DNA of 64,000 nt from an uncultured delta proteobacterium (GTDB lineage Bacteria; Myxococcota; Myxococcia; Myxococcales; 40CM-4-68-19), in the NCBI GenBank assembly GCA_903911145.1, contig CAIWCD010000041.1:1-64000 (forward strand), given 5' to 3'. Made by a program: the position numbers and the translations under genes. Positions 53,925-62,464 of this stretch are shown piece by piece. The notes beneath the pieces are model-generated. The model worked only from the letters and a program-made list of their open reading frames with translations, ran no database searches and had not been told where the DNA came from. Position 1 is the first letter of the stretch. Every line of letters begins with the position of its first letter.

Positions 53925-54779
53925 GTGGGGCGCCTTTCGGAGAGCGATATCGCCGTGAGCACGCCGAAGATCGCGGCCCCTGTTGTGGGCTTCAATCACA
54001 ATCTCAAGCATGGCGGGCGCGTGTTCCACGTGCAGACCGAGGATTCGGGTCTGCCGCGCGCGCACTTCCTGACGCACCTCTATATCGGCGGCAACATCAT
54101 CGCCTCCGCGAAGGGCAGTTACGCGGACAAGCTCGCGGAGCCTGACCTGCCGCAGCTCGTGCGCAAGCTGATGGAGGAGCAGCACAAGGCGATGGTTCGC
54201 CGCCTCGTCGCGGGCGAGTTCACCGAGCAGGCCGCGCGATTCTCGCCACACTACGAGCCCGGCGTGCTTGCCAGCGGCCAGACGGGACCGGCCGCGGTGA
54301 ACACCGCTGCGACCGAGTCGGTCAGCGCAAATTCTCCTGCGCCAAACACCGCAGCTCCGGTCGCCGCTGCACCGCGGGTTGCGCCGGTCGCGCGCACAGC
54401 GAAGAAGCCTCCCGCGTCGAGCAGTGGCGCGCCGATCATTGGTACACCAATGATTGGTACACCAACCAAATCCTCCGCGCCGAACAGCTCTGTTGCGTCT
54501 GCCTTCGACGAACTTCCCGCTCCGTCCTCTCCGCCTCATCTGCCCGCGCGCGCTGCTCGAGCTCCCGCGCAGGCAGGGAAGCCCTCTGCGCTCCCAGTGC
54601 AACCGGCTCCGCGCAGCGCTCCCGTTCTGGTGCCTGCTTCTCCCGCGGTTCCGATGGTCGGGCGGCCAACGCCAGGGCCGATCCTCTTTGCCGAGGAGCT
54701 CATCAGCGATCGCAGCCTCGACGAAGTGATCCTCGCGTTTCTCGCCTCGGGCGGCGAACCCGAAACGCCGAAGAAGTGA
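53925..54779 (+). CDS. Conserved protein of unknown function upstream of ftsEX
   Basis: 284 aa from a GTG at 53925 (GAGGGG upstream); a GTG at 53955 is the alternative. The N-terminal 95 residues form a distinct domain, GFNHNLKHGGRVFHVQTEDSGLPRAHFLTHLYIGGNIIASAKGSYADKL ... LPQLVRKLMEEQHKAMVRRLVAGEF, which I recall seeing upstream of cell-division genes in myxobacteria. The rest is a long Ala/Pro-rich tail ending in a short hydrophobic region, ILFAEELISDRSLDEVILAFLASGG. The tail contains GAPIIGTPMIGTPTK, encoded by two copies of an unusual DNA motif. It probably acts with FtsE or FtsX. Confidence 0.65.
   Translation: MGRLSESDIAVSTPKIAAPVVGFNHNLKHGGRVFHVQTEDSGLPRAHFLTHLYIGGNIIASAKGSYADKLAEPDLPQLVRKLMEEQHKAMVRRLVAGEFTEQAARFSPHYEPGVLASGQTGPAAVNTAATESVSANSPAPNTAAPVAAAPRVAPVARTAKKPPASSSGAPIIGTPMIGTPTKSSAPNSSVASAFDELPAPSSPPHLPARAARAPAQAGKPSALPVQPAPRSAPVLVPASPAVPMVGRPTPGPILFAEELISDRSLDEVILAFLASGGEPETPKK
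54438..54466. repeat. Two copies of TTGGTACACCAA, 15 bp apart
   Basis: TTGGTACACCAA occurs at 54439-54450 and 54454-54465. Each copy is flanked by AT-rich codons and encodes I-G-T-P. GGT-ACA-CCA is uncommon in this gene set, where GGC-ACC-CCG-type codons dominate. The 12-mer is an inverted repeat TTGG/CCAA around TACA. A third copy sits in the EnvC-like gene. Confidence 0.8.
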
Positions 54780-54783
54780 TCCC

Positions 54784-55443
54784 GTGATCGAACTGCGCAA
54801 CGTTCACAAGGCCTACGGCGACGAGCCGGCCACGCTCGACGATCTCTCCCTGCAGATCGACAAGGGCGAGTTCGTCTGGCTCACGGGGCCGTCGGGCGCA
54901 GGCAAGACGACGCTGCTCAAGATGCTCTTCTGCGCGGAGCAGCCGACGCGCGGAGAGATTCACGTCGGCGGTCACAACGTCACGCGGCTCGCGCCCTCGG
55001 GGGTGCCGCTCCTGCGTCGATCGATCGGCGTCGTCTTCCAGGACTTCAAGCTGCTGCCCCACCGCACGGTGCTCGAGAACGTCGGCTTTGCGCTCGAAGT
55101 GCTCGGCGCGAGCGATCGTGAGATCGAGGAGCGGGCAATGCGCCGGCTCGATCAGGTCGGCCTGCGCGCGAAGGCGCTTGCGCTGCCACGGACACTCTCG
55201 GGCGGCGAGCAGCAGCGCGTGGCGATCGCACGCGCGCTGGTGAACGATCCTGCGGTGCTCCTGGCCGACGAGCCGACCGGCAATCTCGATCCCTCGCTCA
55301 CCGACAGCATCATCGAGCTTCTCTTCGACGCCAACGCGCGCGGCACCACGGTGGTCGTCGCGACGCACGATCACGCGCTCCTGCAGCGCCACGCGCGCCG
55401 CACCGTCACGCTCGCAGCCGGCAAACTGGTGAGCGATGTCTGA
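54784..55443 (+). CDS. ftsE: Cell-division ABC ATPase FtsE
   Basis: 219 aa. Walker [12 protein letters not shown] (residues 35-42), signature [16 protein letters not shown], Walker [13 protein letters not shown], and His-loop ATHDHAL. The small size and the [10 protein letters not shown] signature are typical of FtsE. With FtsX it forms a mechanotransmission complex that activates a periplasmic amidase regulator at the division site, here probably the EnvC-like protein two genes downstream. Confidence 0.95.
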   Translation: MIELRNVHKAYGDEPATLDDLSLQIDKGEFVWLTGPSGAGKTTLLKMLFCAEQPTRGEIHVGGHNVTRLAPSGVPLLRRSIGVVFQDFKLLPHRTVLENVGFALEVLGASDREIEERAMRRLDQVGLRAKALALPRTLSGGEQQRVAIARALVNDPAVLLADEPTGNLDPSLTDSIIELLFDANARGTTVVVATHDHALLQRHARRTVTLAAGKLVSDV

Positions 55444-55461
55444 GTCGATGGGACGCTCCCG

Positions 55462-56355
55462 ATGATCTTCCACGTCGCCTGGCGGCTTCTGCGGCGCGCC
55501 GTGATGAACCTCTGGCGCACGCCTCTGCCGAGCCTTGTCGCGGTGCTGACGATGGCGCTCGCGCTCTTTCTCGGCGCGGGATTCCTCTCGGCGCTCTCTG
55601 GCGCGCGCGCGCTTCTGCGGGCCTGGGGTGCCGAGGCGAATCTCACGCTCTATCTCGCGCAGAGCGCGACCGAGGCGCAGGGCGCGGCGCTCGCTGAGCG
55701 GGTGCGTCTGGAGCACGCGGAGCTCACGGTCGCGCTGGTCGGGCGCGAAGAGGCGCTCACGCGTCTGCGCACCGACATGCGCGACCTCGCGAGTGCGCTC
55801 GACGGCATCTCCGTGAGCGCGCTGCCCTTGACCGTCGAGCTCTCGCCGCGCGGCCAGCTCACCTCGGCAGATGTGCGCAAGCTCGCGGCCCAGCTCGCGC
55901 GGATGCCTGATGTCGTCGACGTCGAGTATGGGCGCGAGTGGCGCGACAAACTCGAGGAACTCGGGCGCGGGCTGCGCACTGCGGGCTCGGCCGCGACGGC
56001 GCTGATCCTCGGTGCTGCGATCCTCGTCGTCGCCAACACCATCCGCCTCGCCGTCTACGCGCGCCGAGATGAGATCGAAATCATGAAGCTGGTCGGTGCC
56101 ACCGACAGCTATGTGCGGATGCCGTTTCTCCTCGAGGGAATTCTCCAGGGGCTGGCCGGTGCGCTGATCGCGCTCTGCGGACTGGTCGCGGTCCACCGCG
56201 TTCTTCTGCCTCGGGCGCAAGCTGCGTTCGCGTTCACTTCGGGGGCCACGCTCGGGCCGATCGTTCCCGCGCACCTGGTGGCGCTGCTCGCATTCGGAGG
56301 CGCGGTCGGTCTGCTGGGCAGCTGGCTGGCGGTCGCCCGTTTCCTTCGCACGTAA
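55462..56355 (+). CDS. ftsX: Cell-division permease FtsX
   Basis: 297 aa. An N-terminal helix (PLPSLVAVLTMALALFLGAGFLSALSG) precedes a periplasmic loop with ANLTLYLAQSATEAQGAALAERV. Three C-terminal helices follow, including ARRDEIEIMKLVGATDSYVRMPFLLEGILQGLAGALIAL, the FtsX hallmark. The TAA stop shares its last A with the ATG of the EnvC-like gene (TAATG). Confidence 0.93.
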   Translation: MIFHVAWRLLRRAVMNLWRTPLPSLVAVLTMALALFLGAGFLSALSGARALLRAWGAEANLTLYLAQSATEAQGAALAERVRLEHAELTVALVGREEALTRLRTDMRDLASALDGISVSALPLTVELSPRGQLTSADVRKLAAQLARMPDVVDVEYGREWRDKLEELGRGLRTAGSAATALILGAAILVVANTIRLAVYARRDEIEIMKLVGATDSYVRMPFLLEGILQGLAGALIALCGLVAVHRVLLPRAQAAFAFTSGATLGPIVPAHLVALLAFGGAVGLLGSWLAVARFLRT

Positions 56356-58022
56356 TGGCGAACCCGTTCGTCCATCGCAGCGGGCGCCTGCTGCTTCTGC
56401 TCGCGATCTGCGCTGCGCACCCGAGGGTCGAGGCCGCTCCCGACGCGGGTCTGCCTGCGCGCGCAGTGGACGCGGGCGTGAACGCAAAGAGCGCGCAGCT
56501 CGCGGATGCTCTGTCTCGCGAGAAGAGCGCGACGGCGTCGCTCGCGAAGCAGGAGAGTTCTCTGCTGGGTCGCCTCGCTGAATTCGAGCGGCAGGTCTCT
56601 CTCGAGATGCGTGCGCTGCACGCTGCCGAGGGGAAGCTGCGCATCTCGCAGACGCGCCTTTCGGCATCAGAAGCGCAGGTCCGTGCGGCCGATGCCGAGG
56701 TCGAGGCGGGAATGCTCGCACTCGCGCCCCGCCTGTCCGCGCGCTATCGACTCGGTCGCGAAGGCTATGTTCGATTCCTTCTCGGCTCGCGATCGATCGC
56801 GGAGCTCTTGCGACGCAAGCGTCTCTACAGCGCGCTGCTCGAGGCCGATCTCGATGCGCTCGGTGCGCTGCGCTTCAAGGCCCTGGGCGCGAGCGCGGCA
56901 CGCGATGAGCTGCAGGCCGCGCGGGATGCGTTGGCCCAGAGTGCAGCGGCGGAGCAGGAGCGGCGCGAGGCTCTGGAGCGTCAGGTCGCCCAGCAGAAGA
57001 CACTGTTGGGCTCGGTCCAGAAGGAGAAGGGACTTCACGAGCAGTCGGTGCGCGAGCTTGGCGAGGCGGCGCGCTCCCTCTCCGAACGGCTGCATGCGAT
57101 CGAACTTCTACGCGCACAGAAGCCGCGCCCGATCCCTCCTCAAGCGCCCACCGTGCCAGCGACCGGCCCGGGCGCAGTCAAGGAAGAGGAGATGGTTGGT
57201 ACACCAATCATCTCCAACGAGACGGTCAATGCCTTCGCCGCCCGCAAGGCTGCCGAGCACGCTGCGAGCGAAGCAGCGGCGGCGCGTGTCGCAAGCAGCA
57301 ACGCCACACCGTCGCCCGCGTCGACTGCAGCTCCAGCGCCCGCGCCTCTCGCTGCGCCGCTCGCCACGACTGAACCTGCGGCCCATCCTGCGCCGGTCGC
57401 CAAGGTCGACGTTGCGGCTCCATCGGCGCCAGCACCGGGCGCGGCGGCTTCCGCTGAAGCCGGGGTTCGCGCTGAAGAGAAAGCTCTCGCGACCGCTTCT
57501 GGCACGGCCGAGCGCACAGGCGTCGCTGCACAGTCGGCAATCGCCGCGCCGGTGCCGGGCAAGAAGATCGCGATGCTCGAGGTCGAGCCCGCGATGCGCA
57601 GCCAACGCGGAAAGCTGCTCTTCCCCGTCGACGCAGGCCGCATCGAGACCCGATTCGGTCGCGCAAAAGATCCCCGCTTCGGCACCATCACGCTCCAGCG
57701 CGGCCTCGACATCCGCGCGCCGGAAGGCACAGAGGTTCACGCCATCCACGGCGGCACGGTCGTCCACGCAGGCTGGTTCAGCGGCTACGGCAATCTCGTC
57801 ATCCTCGATCACGGCGAGGGTCTCTTCTCCCTCTTCGCGCATCTGGCGACGCTCACGCACGCGGTCGGCGATCAGGTCGCGCGCGGCGAGCCGATCGGGA
57901 CGGTGGGTGACACCGGCTCTCTCAAGGGCGCGTATCTCTATTTCGAGTTGCGCGATGGGCAGAAGCCGCTCGATCCCGAGCGGTGGCTTTCCCGGATGCA
58001 CAAGGCGGCGCTGAAAAAATGA
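56355..58022 (+). CDS. EnvC-like murein hydrolase activator with degenerate LytM domain
   Basis: 555 aa. A signal peptide (SGRLLLLLAICAAHPRVEA) precedes a long coiled coil (about 40-250). A low-complexity Ala/Pro segment (about 260-400) follows, then a C-terminal M23/LytM domain (about 420-545). Metal ligands are missing: the first motif is RGLDIRAP instead of HxGxD, and the HxH motif is AYLYFELR. This matches the non-catalytic LytM domain of EnvC, which activates amidases. The coiled-coil region resembles EnvC. Directly after ftsX it is the expected FtsX partner. It contains one copy of the TTGGTACACCAA motif. Confidence 0.88.
   Translation: MANPFVHRSGRLLLLLAICAAHPRVEAAPDAGLPARAVDAGVNAKSAQLADALSREKSATASLAKQESSLLGRLAEFERQVSLEMRALHAAEGKLRISQTRLSASEAQVRAADAEVEAGMLALAPRLSARYRLGREGYVRFLLGSRSIAELLRRKRLYSALLEADLDALGALRFKALGASAARDELQAARDALAQSAAAEQERREALERQVAQQKTLLGSVQKEKGLHEQSVRELGEAARSLSERLHAIELLRAQKPRPIPPQAPTVPATGPGAVKEEEMVGTPIISNETVNAFAARKAAEHAASEAAAARVASSNATPSPASTAAPAPAPLAAPLATTEPAAHPAPVAKVDVAAPSAPAPGAAASAEAGVRAEEKALATASGTAERTGVAAQSAIAAPVPGKKIAMLEVEPAMRSQRGKLLFPVDAGRIETRFGRAKDPRFGTITLQRGLDIRAPEGTEVHAIHGGTVVHAGWFSGYGNLVILDHGEGLFSLFAHLATLTHAVGDQVARGEPIGTVGDTGSLKGAYLYFELRDGQKPLDPERWLSRMHKAALKK
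57196..57207. repeat. Third copy of TTGGTACACCAA inside the EnvC-like gene
   Basis: TTGGTACACCAA at 57196-57207 encodes V-G-T-P in the low-complexity linker of the EnvC-like protein. It is identical over 12 bases to the two copies about 2.7 kb upstream, and like them lies in a flexible Ala/Pro-rich coding region, where codon choice would be least constrained by the protein. Confidence 0.8.
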
Positions 58023-59482
58023 GCGCAGACCCTCTCGATCCTCGTGCGCGGTTCGACGCTGCCGCGCGGCCGCTGCTAGAAACGCGAACCATGATCCGCT
58101 TCCCTCTGCTTCCTCCCGCCGCTCCTCGTCCCTCTGCGATCTGGCCGCGCGCGGCTCTCGTCGCGGGGATCACGGCGGGGGCGCTGCTGGCGCTGTTCGC
58201 GCGCGTTCCCTCTGCGCAGGCCGCGAAGGATCCCGCGGGTCCGTACAAGAAGCTCGACGTATTCAGCCACGTGCTCAGCCTGATCGAGAACAACTACGTC
58301 GAGCAGATCGACGAGTCGCGGCTCATCTACGGCGCGATCGACGGCATGGTCCGCACGCTCGATCCACATTCGAACTTCATGGACCCTCGCGCCTACGCGA
58401 TCTTCAAGCAGGAGACGGACGGCGAGTACGGCGGCGTCGGCCTCGAGCTTGGTTCGCGCGGTGATCAGATTGTCGTCGTCGCACCGCTCGCGGACTCACC
58501 TGCGTCGCACGCTGGATTTCTTCCTGGCGATCGAATCCTCGAGATCGACAACGTCTCGACGCGCGGCATGCGCGAGGACGAGGCCGCGCAAGCGCTCAAC
58601 GGTCCGCCCGGCACGCGTGTGGTCGTGCGCGCGACCCGCGACGGATGGACCGAGCCGCGCAGCCTTCCGCTCATCCGCGATGTCGTGCGCATCGTCTCCG
58701 TCGAGGAGAAGCTGTTCGACAAGCAGTTCGGCTACGTCAAGATCAAGAGCTTCCAGGACCGCACCGATCTCTATCTGCACAAGTCGCTCGATGGGCTGCG
58801 CGCGCAGGCAGGAGGAGAACTCAAGGGGCTCATCCTCGACTTGCGGCGCGATCCGGGCGGGCTGCTCGAGCAGGGCGTGAAGGTCGCCGATCGCTTCCTG
58901 CGCGACGGCGTGATCGTGACGACGAAGGGGCGTTCCGGCGCGCACACCGAGATCGAGCGCGCGCACGCGAAGGACACCGAGCCCGACTATCCGCTCATCA
59001 CGCTCGTCGATGACGGCACCGCCAGCGCGAGCGAGATCGTCGCCGGAGCCTTGCAGGATCAGGCCCGCAGCGTGATCGTTGGTACTCAAACCTTCGGCAA
59101 GGGGAGCGTGCAGACGATGATCGATCTCGAGGACGGTTCGGGCCTCAAGCTGACGATCGCGCGCTACTACACGCCGTCGGGCCGCAGCATCCAGGAGCAG
59201 GGGATCACTCCCGACGTCATGGTGCACGGCGCTGCGCGCGAGCAGGTTGAGGTCGATTCGGTACGCGAGAAGAATCTGCCCGGACACTTCAAGGGCGAGC
59301 TGGGTGCGGCCGGGCTGGATGGCGGCACCTCGGCCGGTCTGCTTGCAGAGCTCGCGACGCACGCGCGCATCGGCGATCCGATCGACGATGCGCAGCTCGA
59401 GGTGGCGCTCGAACTGCTGCGCGACACGAAGGCCTATCGCGCGCATCTCCAGACGACGCGGGCCGCTGCAGGGGCCAGGTGA
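58019..59482 (+). CDS. ctpA: S41 C-terminal processing protease
   Basis: About 487 aa from an ATG that overlaps the previous stop by 4 bases; ATG 58091 directly before the signal peptide is a strong alternative. A signal anchor (RAALVAGITAGALLALFARVPSAQA) precedes the N-terminal Ctp domain, a PDZ domain (VGLELGSRGDQIVVVAPLADSPASHAGFLPGDRILEIDNV) and the S41 core. The catalytic Ser lies in DDGTASASEIVAGALQD and the Lys in FGKGSVQTMIDL. It cleaves periplasmic proteins, in relatives regulating peptidoglycan hydrolases. Its place after the EnvC-like gene fits that. Confidence 0.92.
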   Translation: MSADPLDPRARFDAAARPLLETRTMIRFPLLPPAAPRPSAIWPRAALVAGITAGALLALFARVPSAQAAKDPAGPYKKLDVFSHVLSLIENNYVEQIDESRLIYGAIDGMVRTLDPHSNFMDPRAYAIFKQETDGEYGGVGLELGSRGDQIVVVAPLADSPASHAGFLPGDRILEIDNVSTRGMREDEAAQALNGPPGTRVVVRATRDGWTEPRSLPLIRDVVRIVSVEEKLFDKQFGYVKIKSFQDRTDLYLHKSLDGLRAQAGGELKGLILDLRRDPGGLLEQGVKVADRFLRDGVIVTTKGRSGAHTEIERAHAKDTEPDYPLITLVDDGTASASEIVAGALQDQARSVIVGTQTFGKGSVQTMIDLEDGSGLKLTIARYYTPSGRSIQEQGITPDVMVHGAAREQVEVDSVREKNLPGHFKGELGAAGLDGGTSAGLLAELATHARIGDPIDDAQLEVALELLRDTKAYRAHLQTTRAAAGAR

Positions 59483-59492
59483 ATTGAGCGCG

Positions 59493-60581
59493 ATGCTCTC
59501 CCCGATTCATGCTGCGCGCTCGCAGCGCATCCGCGCCTGGCATTGGCGCACGCTGCCGGCGGTGCTCTCGGCCTTGCTGGGCGCGGCTTTGCCGACGCAC
59601 GCGATCGCGTCGGAGCGGCCGACGTGTGCGGTCGTGGCGATCGGCAAGAGCGACGCGCTCGCGCATGAGGCGGCTGAGTTCTCGGTGCTGCTCGAGAACG
59701 CCGTGCACCGCACCGCGCAGTTGGTTCCGAGCGATCTCGCCGATGCGGTCGATCCCGAAGGCGCGCAGGCCCGGGCAACGAAAGCGCGCGCGGCCAGCGA
59801 AGCTCTCTCTCTCGCACGCAAGGCCTACGACGCACTCGATGTCGACACGGCCTTCGAGCAGGCGCGCCGCGCGATCTTCCTCGGCTCGGAAGCGCCGGTC
59901 GCGCAGCGCCGCGGTCTGCTGACGGCTGCGCTGCTGCTCGCGGGCGCGTCGCGCTACTACGCGGGCGACGAGACGGGCTCGCGCGATGAGTTTCTCTGGC
60001 TCTTCGGAATCGATCCGGTCGTCCCCCTCGATCCCTCTTCATGGTCGCCCGATGTTCTGCTCGTCGCCGAGAGCGAGCGTGGGCGCGGAGCGGCGTTGCG
60101 GCACGGAGAAGCGATGGTCCGCACTGAGCCTGTTCCAGCGCGAATCTTCGTCGATGGAGTCGCGGCGGGAATCGCGCCGCTGCGGCTTCACGGCCTCTCC
60201 GCCGGTCCGCACAATGTCTCCGCGGTCGTGCCCGGATATGCGCAGCGCGACGCGCTTGTCTCGGCAGGCGGCGAGCGGACCATCGCGCTCCAGCCGGTCA
60301 GCACGGGCCGCGATCTGCTCGCGCAGGAGAAGCTTGCGAGCGAGAAGTTCGGCTCTGCAGAAGGAGACGAGGCGATTCGGCAGATCGGTCGCGACGCAGG
60401 TGTGCAGCAAGTGCTGGCAGGCCGCATTGAACTGCGCGGACAGGGCCTCTTCGTTCACCTGCTGCGCATCGCGGTGAGCGATGGCGCGCATCTCGGCGAG
60501 GCGTCGGGTGAGTTCGCGCTCGACAATCCGCGCACGGTGGCCGCGGCCGACGCGCTCATCGTTCGCGCGCTCTCTCCGTGA
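59493..60581 (+). CDS. PEGA-domain exported protein
   Basis: About 362 aa from the ATG at 59493. A signal peptide (RTLPAVLSALLGAALPTHAIA) is followed by a domain with VLLENAVHRTAQLVPSDLADAV and helices (to about residue 180), and a PEGA domain (VRTEPVPARIFVDGVAAGIAPLRLHGLSAGPHNVSAVVPGYA). The last 90 residues (QQVLAGRIELRGQGLFVHLLRIAVSD) resemble the second half of TolB-type or GWT-type sensors but are not assigned. PEGA proteins often anchor or sense envelope structures. It follows ctpA after 10 bases. Confidence 0.7.
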   Translation: MLSPIHAARSQRIRAWHWRTLPAVLSALLGAALPTHAIASERPTCAVVAIGKSDALAHEAAEFSVLLENAVHRTAQLVPSDLADAVDPEGAQARATKARAASEALSLARKAYDALDVDTAFEQARRAIFLGSEAPVAQRRGLLTAALLLAGASRYYAGDETGSRDEFLWLFGIDPVVPLDPSSWSPDVLLVAESERGRGAALRHGEAMVRTEPVPARIFVDGVAAGIAPLRLHGLSAGPHNVSAVVPGYAQRDALVSAGGERTIALQPVSTGRDLLAQEKLASEKFGSAEGDEAIRQIGRDAGVQQVLAGRIELRGQGLFVHLLRIAVSDGAHLGEASGEFALDNPRTVAAADALIVRALSP

Positions 60582-60597
60582 CTGAATCGGGCAGATG

Positions 60598-62433
60598 CTA
60601 CTTGCGCTTGGGCTGGGTTCCGGCCGGCGGCGCTGGTGGCCTCGTCCCGTGGCGGAGCTTGAGAAGCCGAAGTTCCTGGGCTGCCGCAGCGTGCGATGGA
60701 TCGAGATCAAGCGCGCGCAGGAACGACTCCTCCGCAGCCGCCGGATCGACTGAACGGGACATCACCCCTGCGACGTAGTGCGTGCGCGCCGTCGCACCGC
60801 CCGTGCGCAACGCACGCTCGATGAGAGTCTTTGCCTCGCTGCGCTGCTCAGGCGTCGACGCGGGATTGCAGAGCAGGCCCCACGCCAGCGCGGCGAGCGA
60901 ATCGCTCGACGGCGCCAGATCGACGGAGCGTCGCAGCTTCACCAGCGCACCCGCGAAGTCGCGCTTGCGCAGCAGCACGTCGCTCATCTTCAGCGCCAGC
61001 GATGCCTCGTCCTGCCTGGAGATCAGCCCGCCGAGCGGATTCTTGAGCTCCGCCTCGTACTGCGCGCGTGCGGCCGGTGTCGCGATGCGATCGTACGCGT
61101 CCTGGATCGCGGCGAAATGCGTCTGCAGTTCCTCCTGCGCCGAAGCGAGGCCCAGCGCGATCCCGCGATCGGGATGGTACTTGCGAACCGCATCGAGGTA
61201 GGCCGCGCGGATCTGCTCATTGGTCGCCTGCGCAGAGACGCCCAGCCGTTGCCACGGCGTTTCCGACACGGCTGCGCGCAGTCGCTCGTGAACCTGCGCG
61301 AGCAACTGCGCTCCCTCTGCGGTCGGCTCGACGGCCTCGGGTGGGGGCGGCGGAGGCATCGAACGTGCGGGTGCCGCCTGGGTCTGCACCGCGATCGGCG
61401 CGGTCCTCGGCGCGGCGATCGGTGCCGTCTTCGGTCCGGCAATCGGCATCGTTCGCGGCGCGACCATGCTGGGCGCGGGCGGCGCGATCATCGGCTCCAC
61501 TGCAGACGTCCTGCTCAACGGCGCCGCGGGACTTGCGGCGGCAATCACCGGTGCGCTCGCTGGCGCGTGTGGCGGCCCGAACGCCTCGTCATCGGGCAGG
61601 AGCTCAAGCAGCCCCTCGTCCTGATCGAGCGGGATCAGCAGCGACTCATCATCGGGCGGCGGAGGCGGTGCACTGCGCGGCGCTCCTGCGAGTGCGGCCG
61701 GCGCCTTGGGCTCCGCGCCTCCGATCAGCAGCAGGCCCGACAAGAGCGCCTCCGCGTGCGCGGGATCAAGCCGCGTCACCGCAACGAAACCGCTGCGCGT
61801 TCTCCCTCGCGCCAGCTGTCCGATCGCGCGCAGATCGTCATCGCTGAGATCCGCATTGAGCGCGATCTCGTCCCACTCCCGCGTCAGCGCCGCCGGCTGT
61901 CCCTGCAGCCAGAGCAGCAGGTGCGCGCGCCGCTTCGCCATGCGCTCCTCAGCGAGCGCCTCGAACAGCGGCCCGACCGGATCGATGTTGAGTTCCTGCG
62001 TCCACGCGGGCGGCGGTTCCCATCCGCGCAGCTCGTAGTGACCGCGATCGAGCCGCATCAGCGCGAGCAGATTGTGCCGATGCTGCGCCGCGAGCGCCTC
62101 CTCGAGTTGCTCCGCGGTGAGCATCCCGCGCTCGATGAGAATCTCTCCGTGCCGCCGCTTCTGCGCCTGCGCTTCTGCGAGCGTCGAATCGATGTCGAGC
62201 GCGTTCGCCCATTCGTACTTCAGGAGCATCTGCGCGAGCGTGTGAAAGCCGCTGAAGAAGGCAGAACCGCACATCTGCCCAGCGCGGAAGAACTGCCGCA
62301 CCTCGCCCGTCGGAGTGTCGATCGTCAGCGTGCCGCTCGCGCGCGAACGGAAGATCGCGGCCACCAGCTCGGGCGCGCTGCTCGTCGCAAGTTCGCCATC
62401 GGCGAGCGATGGCAGGAGTTCAAACGTATCCAC
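60598..62433 (-). CDS. DUF4388 / J-domain / TPR fusion protein
   Basis: 611 aa, GTG start with GAGGGG upstream. The N-terminal 100-150 residues match the DUF4388/PATAN-type module (LVAAIFRSRASGTLTIDTPTGEVRQFFRAGQMCGSAF, and a helical GEILIERGMLTAEQLEEAL). A Pro/Ala-rich linker (about 265-380) follows. Next is a J domain (WQRLGVSAQATNEQIRAAYLDAVRKYHPDRG, with HPD intact) and C-terminal TPR-like helices (FAGALVKLRRSVDLAPSSDSLAALAWGLL, AEESFLRALDLDPSHAAA). It could recruit Hsp70 to a signalling or surface process. It is convergent with the PEGA gene, 16 bases between stops. Confidence 0.8.
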   Translation of the reverse strand: MDTFELLPSLADGELATSSAPELVAAIFRSRASGTLTIDTPTGEVRQFFRAGQMCGSAFFSGFHTLAQMLLKYEWANALDIDSTLAEAQAQKRRHGEILIERGMLTAEQLEEALAAQHRHNLLALMRLDRGHYELRGWEPPPAWTQELNIDPVGPLFEALAEERMAKRRAHLLLWLQGQPAALTREWDEIALNADLSDDDLRAIGQLARGRTRSGFVAVTRLDPAHAEALLSGLLLIGGAEPKAPAALAGAPRSAPPPPPDDESLLIPLDQDEGLLELLPDDEAFGPPHAPASAPVIAAASPAAPLSRTSAVEPMIAPPAPSMVAPRTMPIAGPKTAPIAAPRTAPIAVQTQAAPARSMPPPPPPEAVEPTAEGAQLLAQVHERLRAAVSETPWQRLGVSAQATNEQIRAAYLDAVRKYHPDRGIALGLASAQEELQTHFAAIQDAYDRIATPAARAQYEAELKNPLGGLISRQDEASLALKMSDVLLRKRDFAGALVKLRRSVDLAPSSDSLAALAWGLLCNPASTPEQRSEAKTLIERALRTGGATARTHYVAGVMSRSVDPAAAEESFLRALDLDPSHAAAAQELRLLKLRHGTRPPAPPAGTQPKRK

Positions 62434-62464
62434 GGCCCCTCACCATATCAGCGAGTCGCTCTCG

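Noticed and set aside
54703-56721. 672-residue open frame on the minus strand over ftsE and ftsX
   Set aside because: ftsE and ftsX are unambiguous on the plus strand; the antisense product is Arg/Glu-rich without a family.
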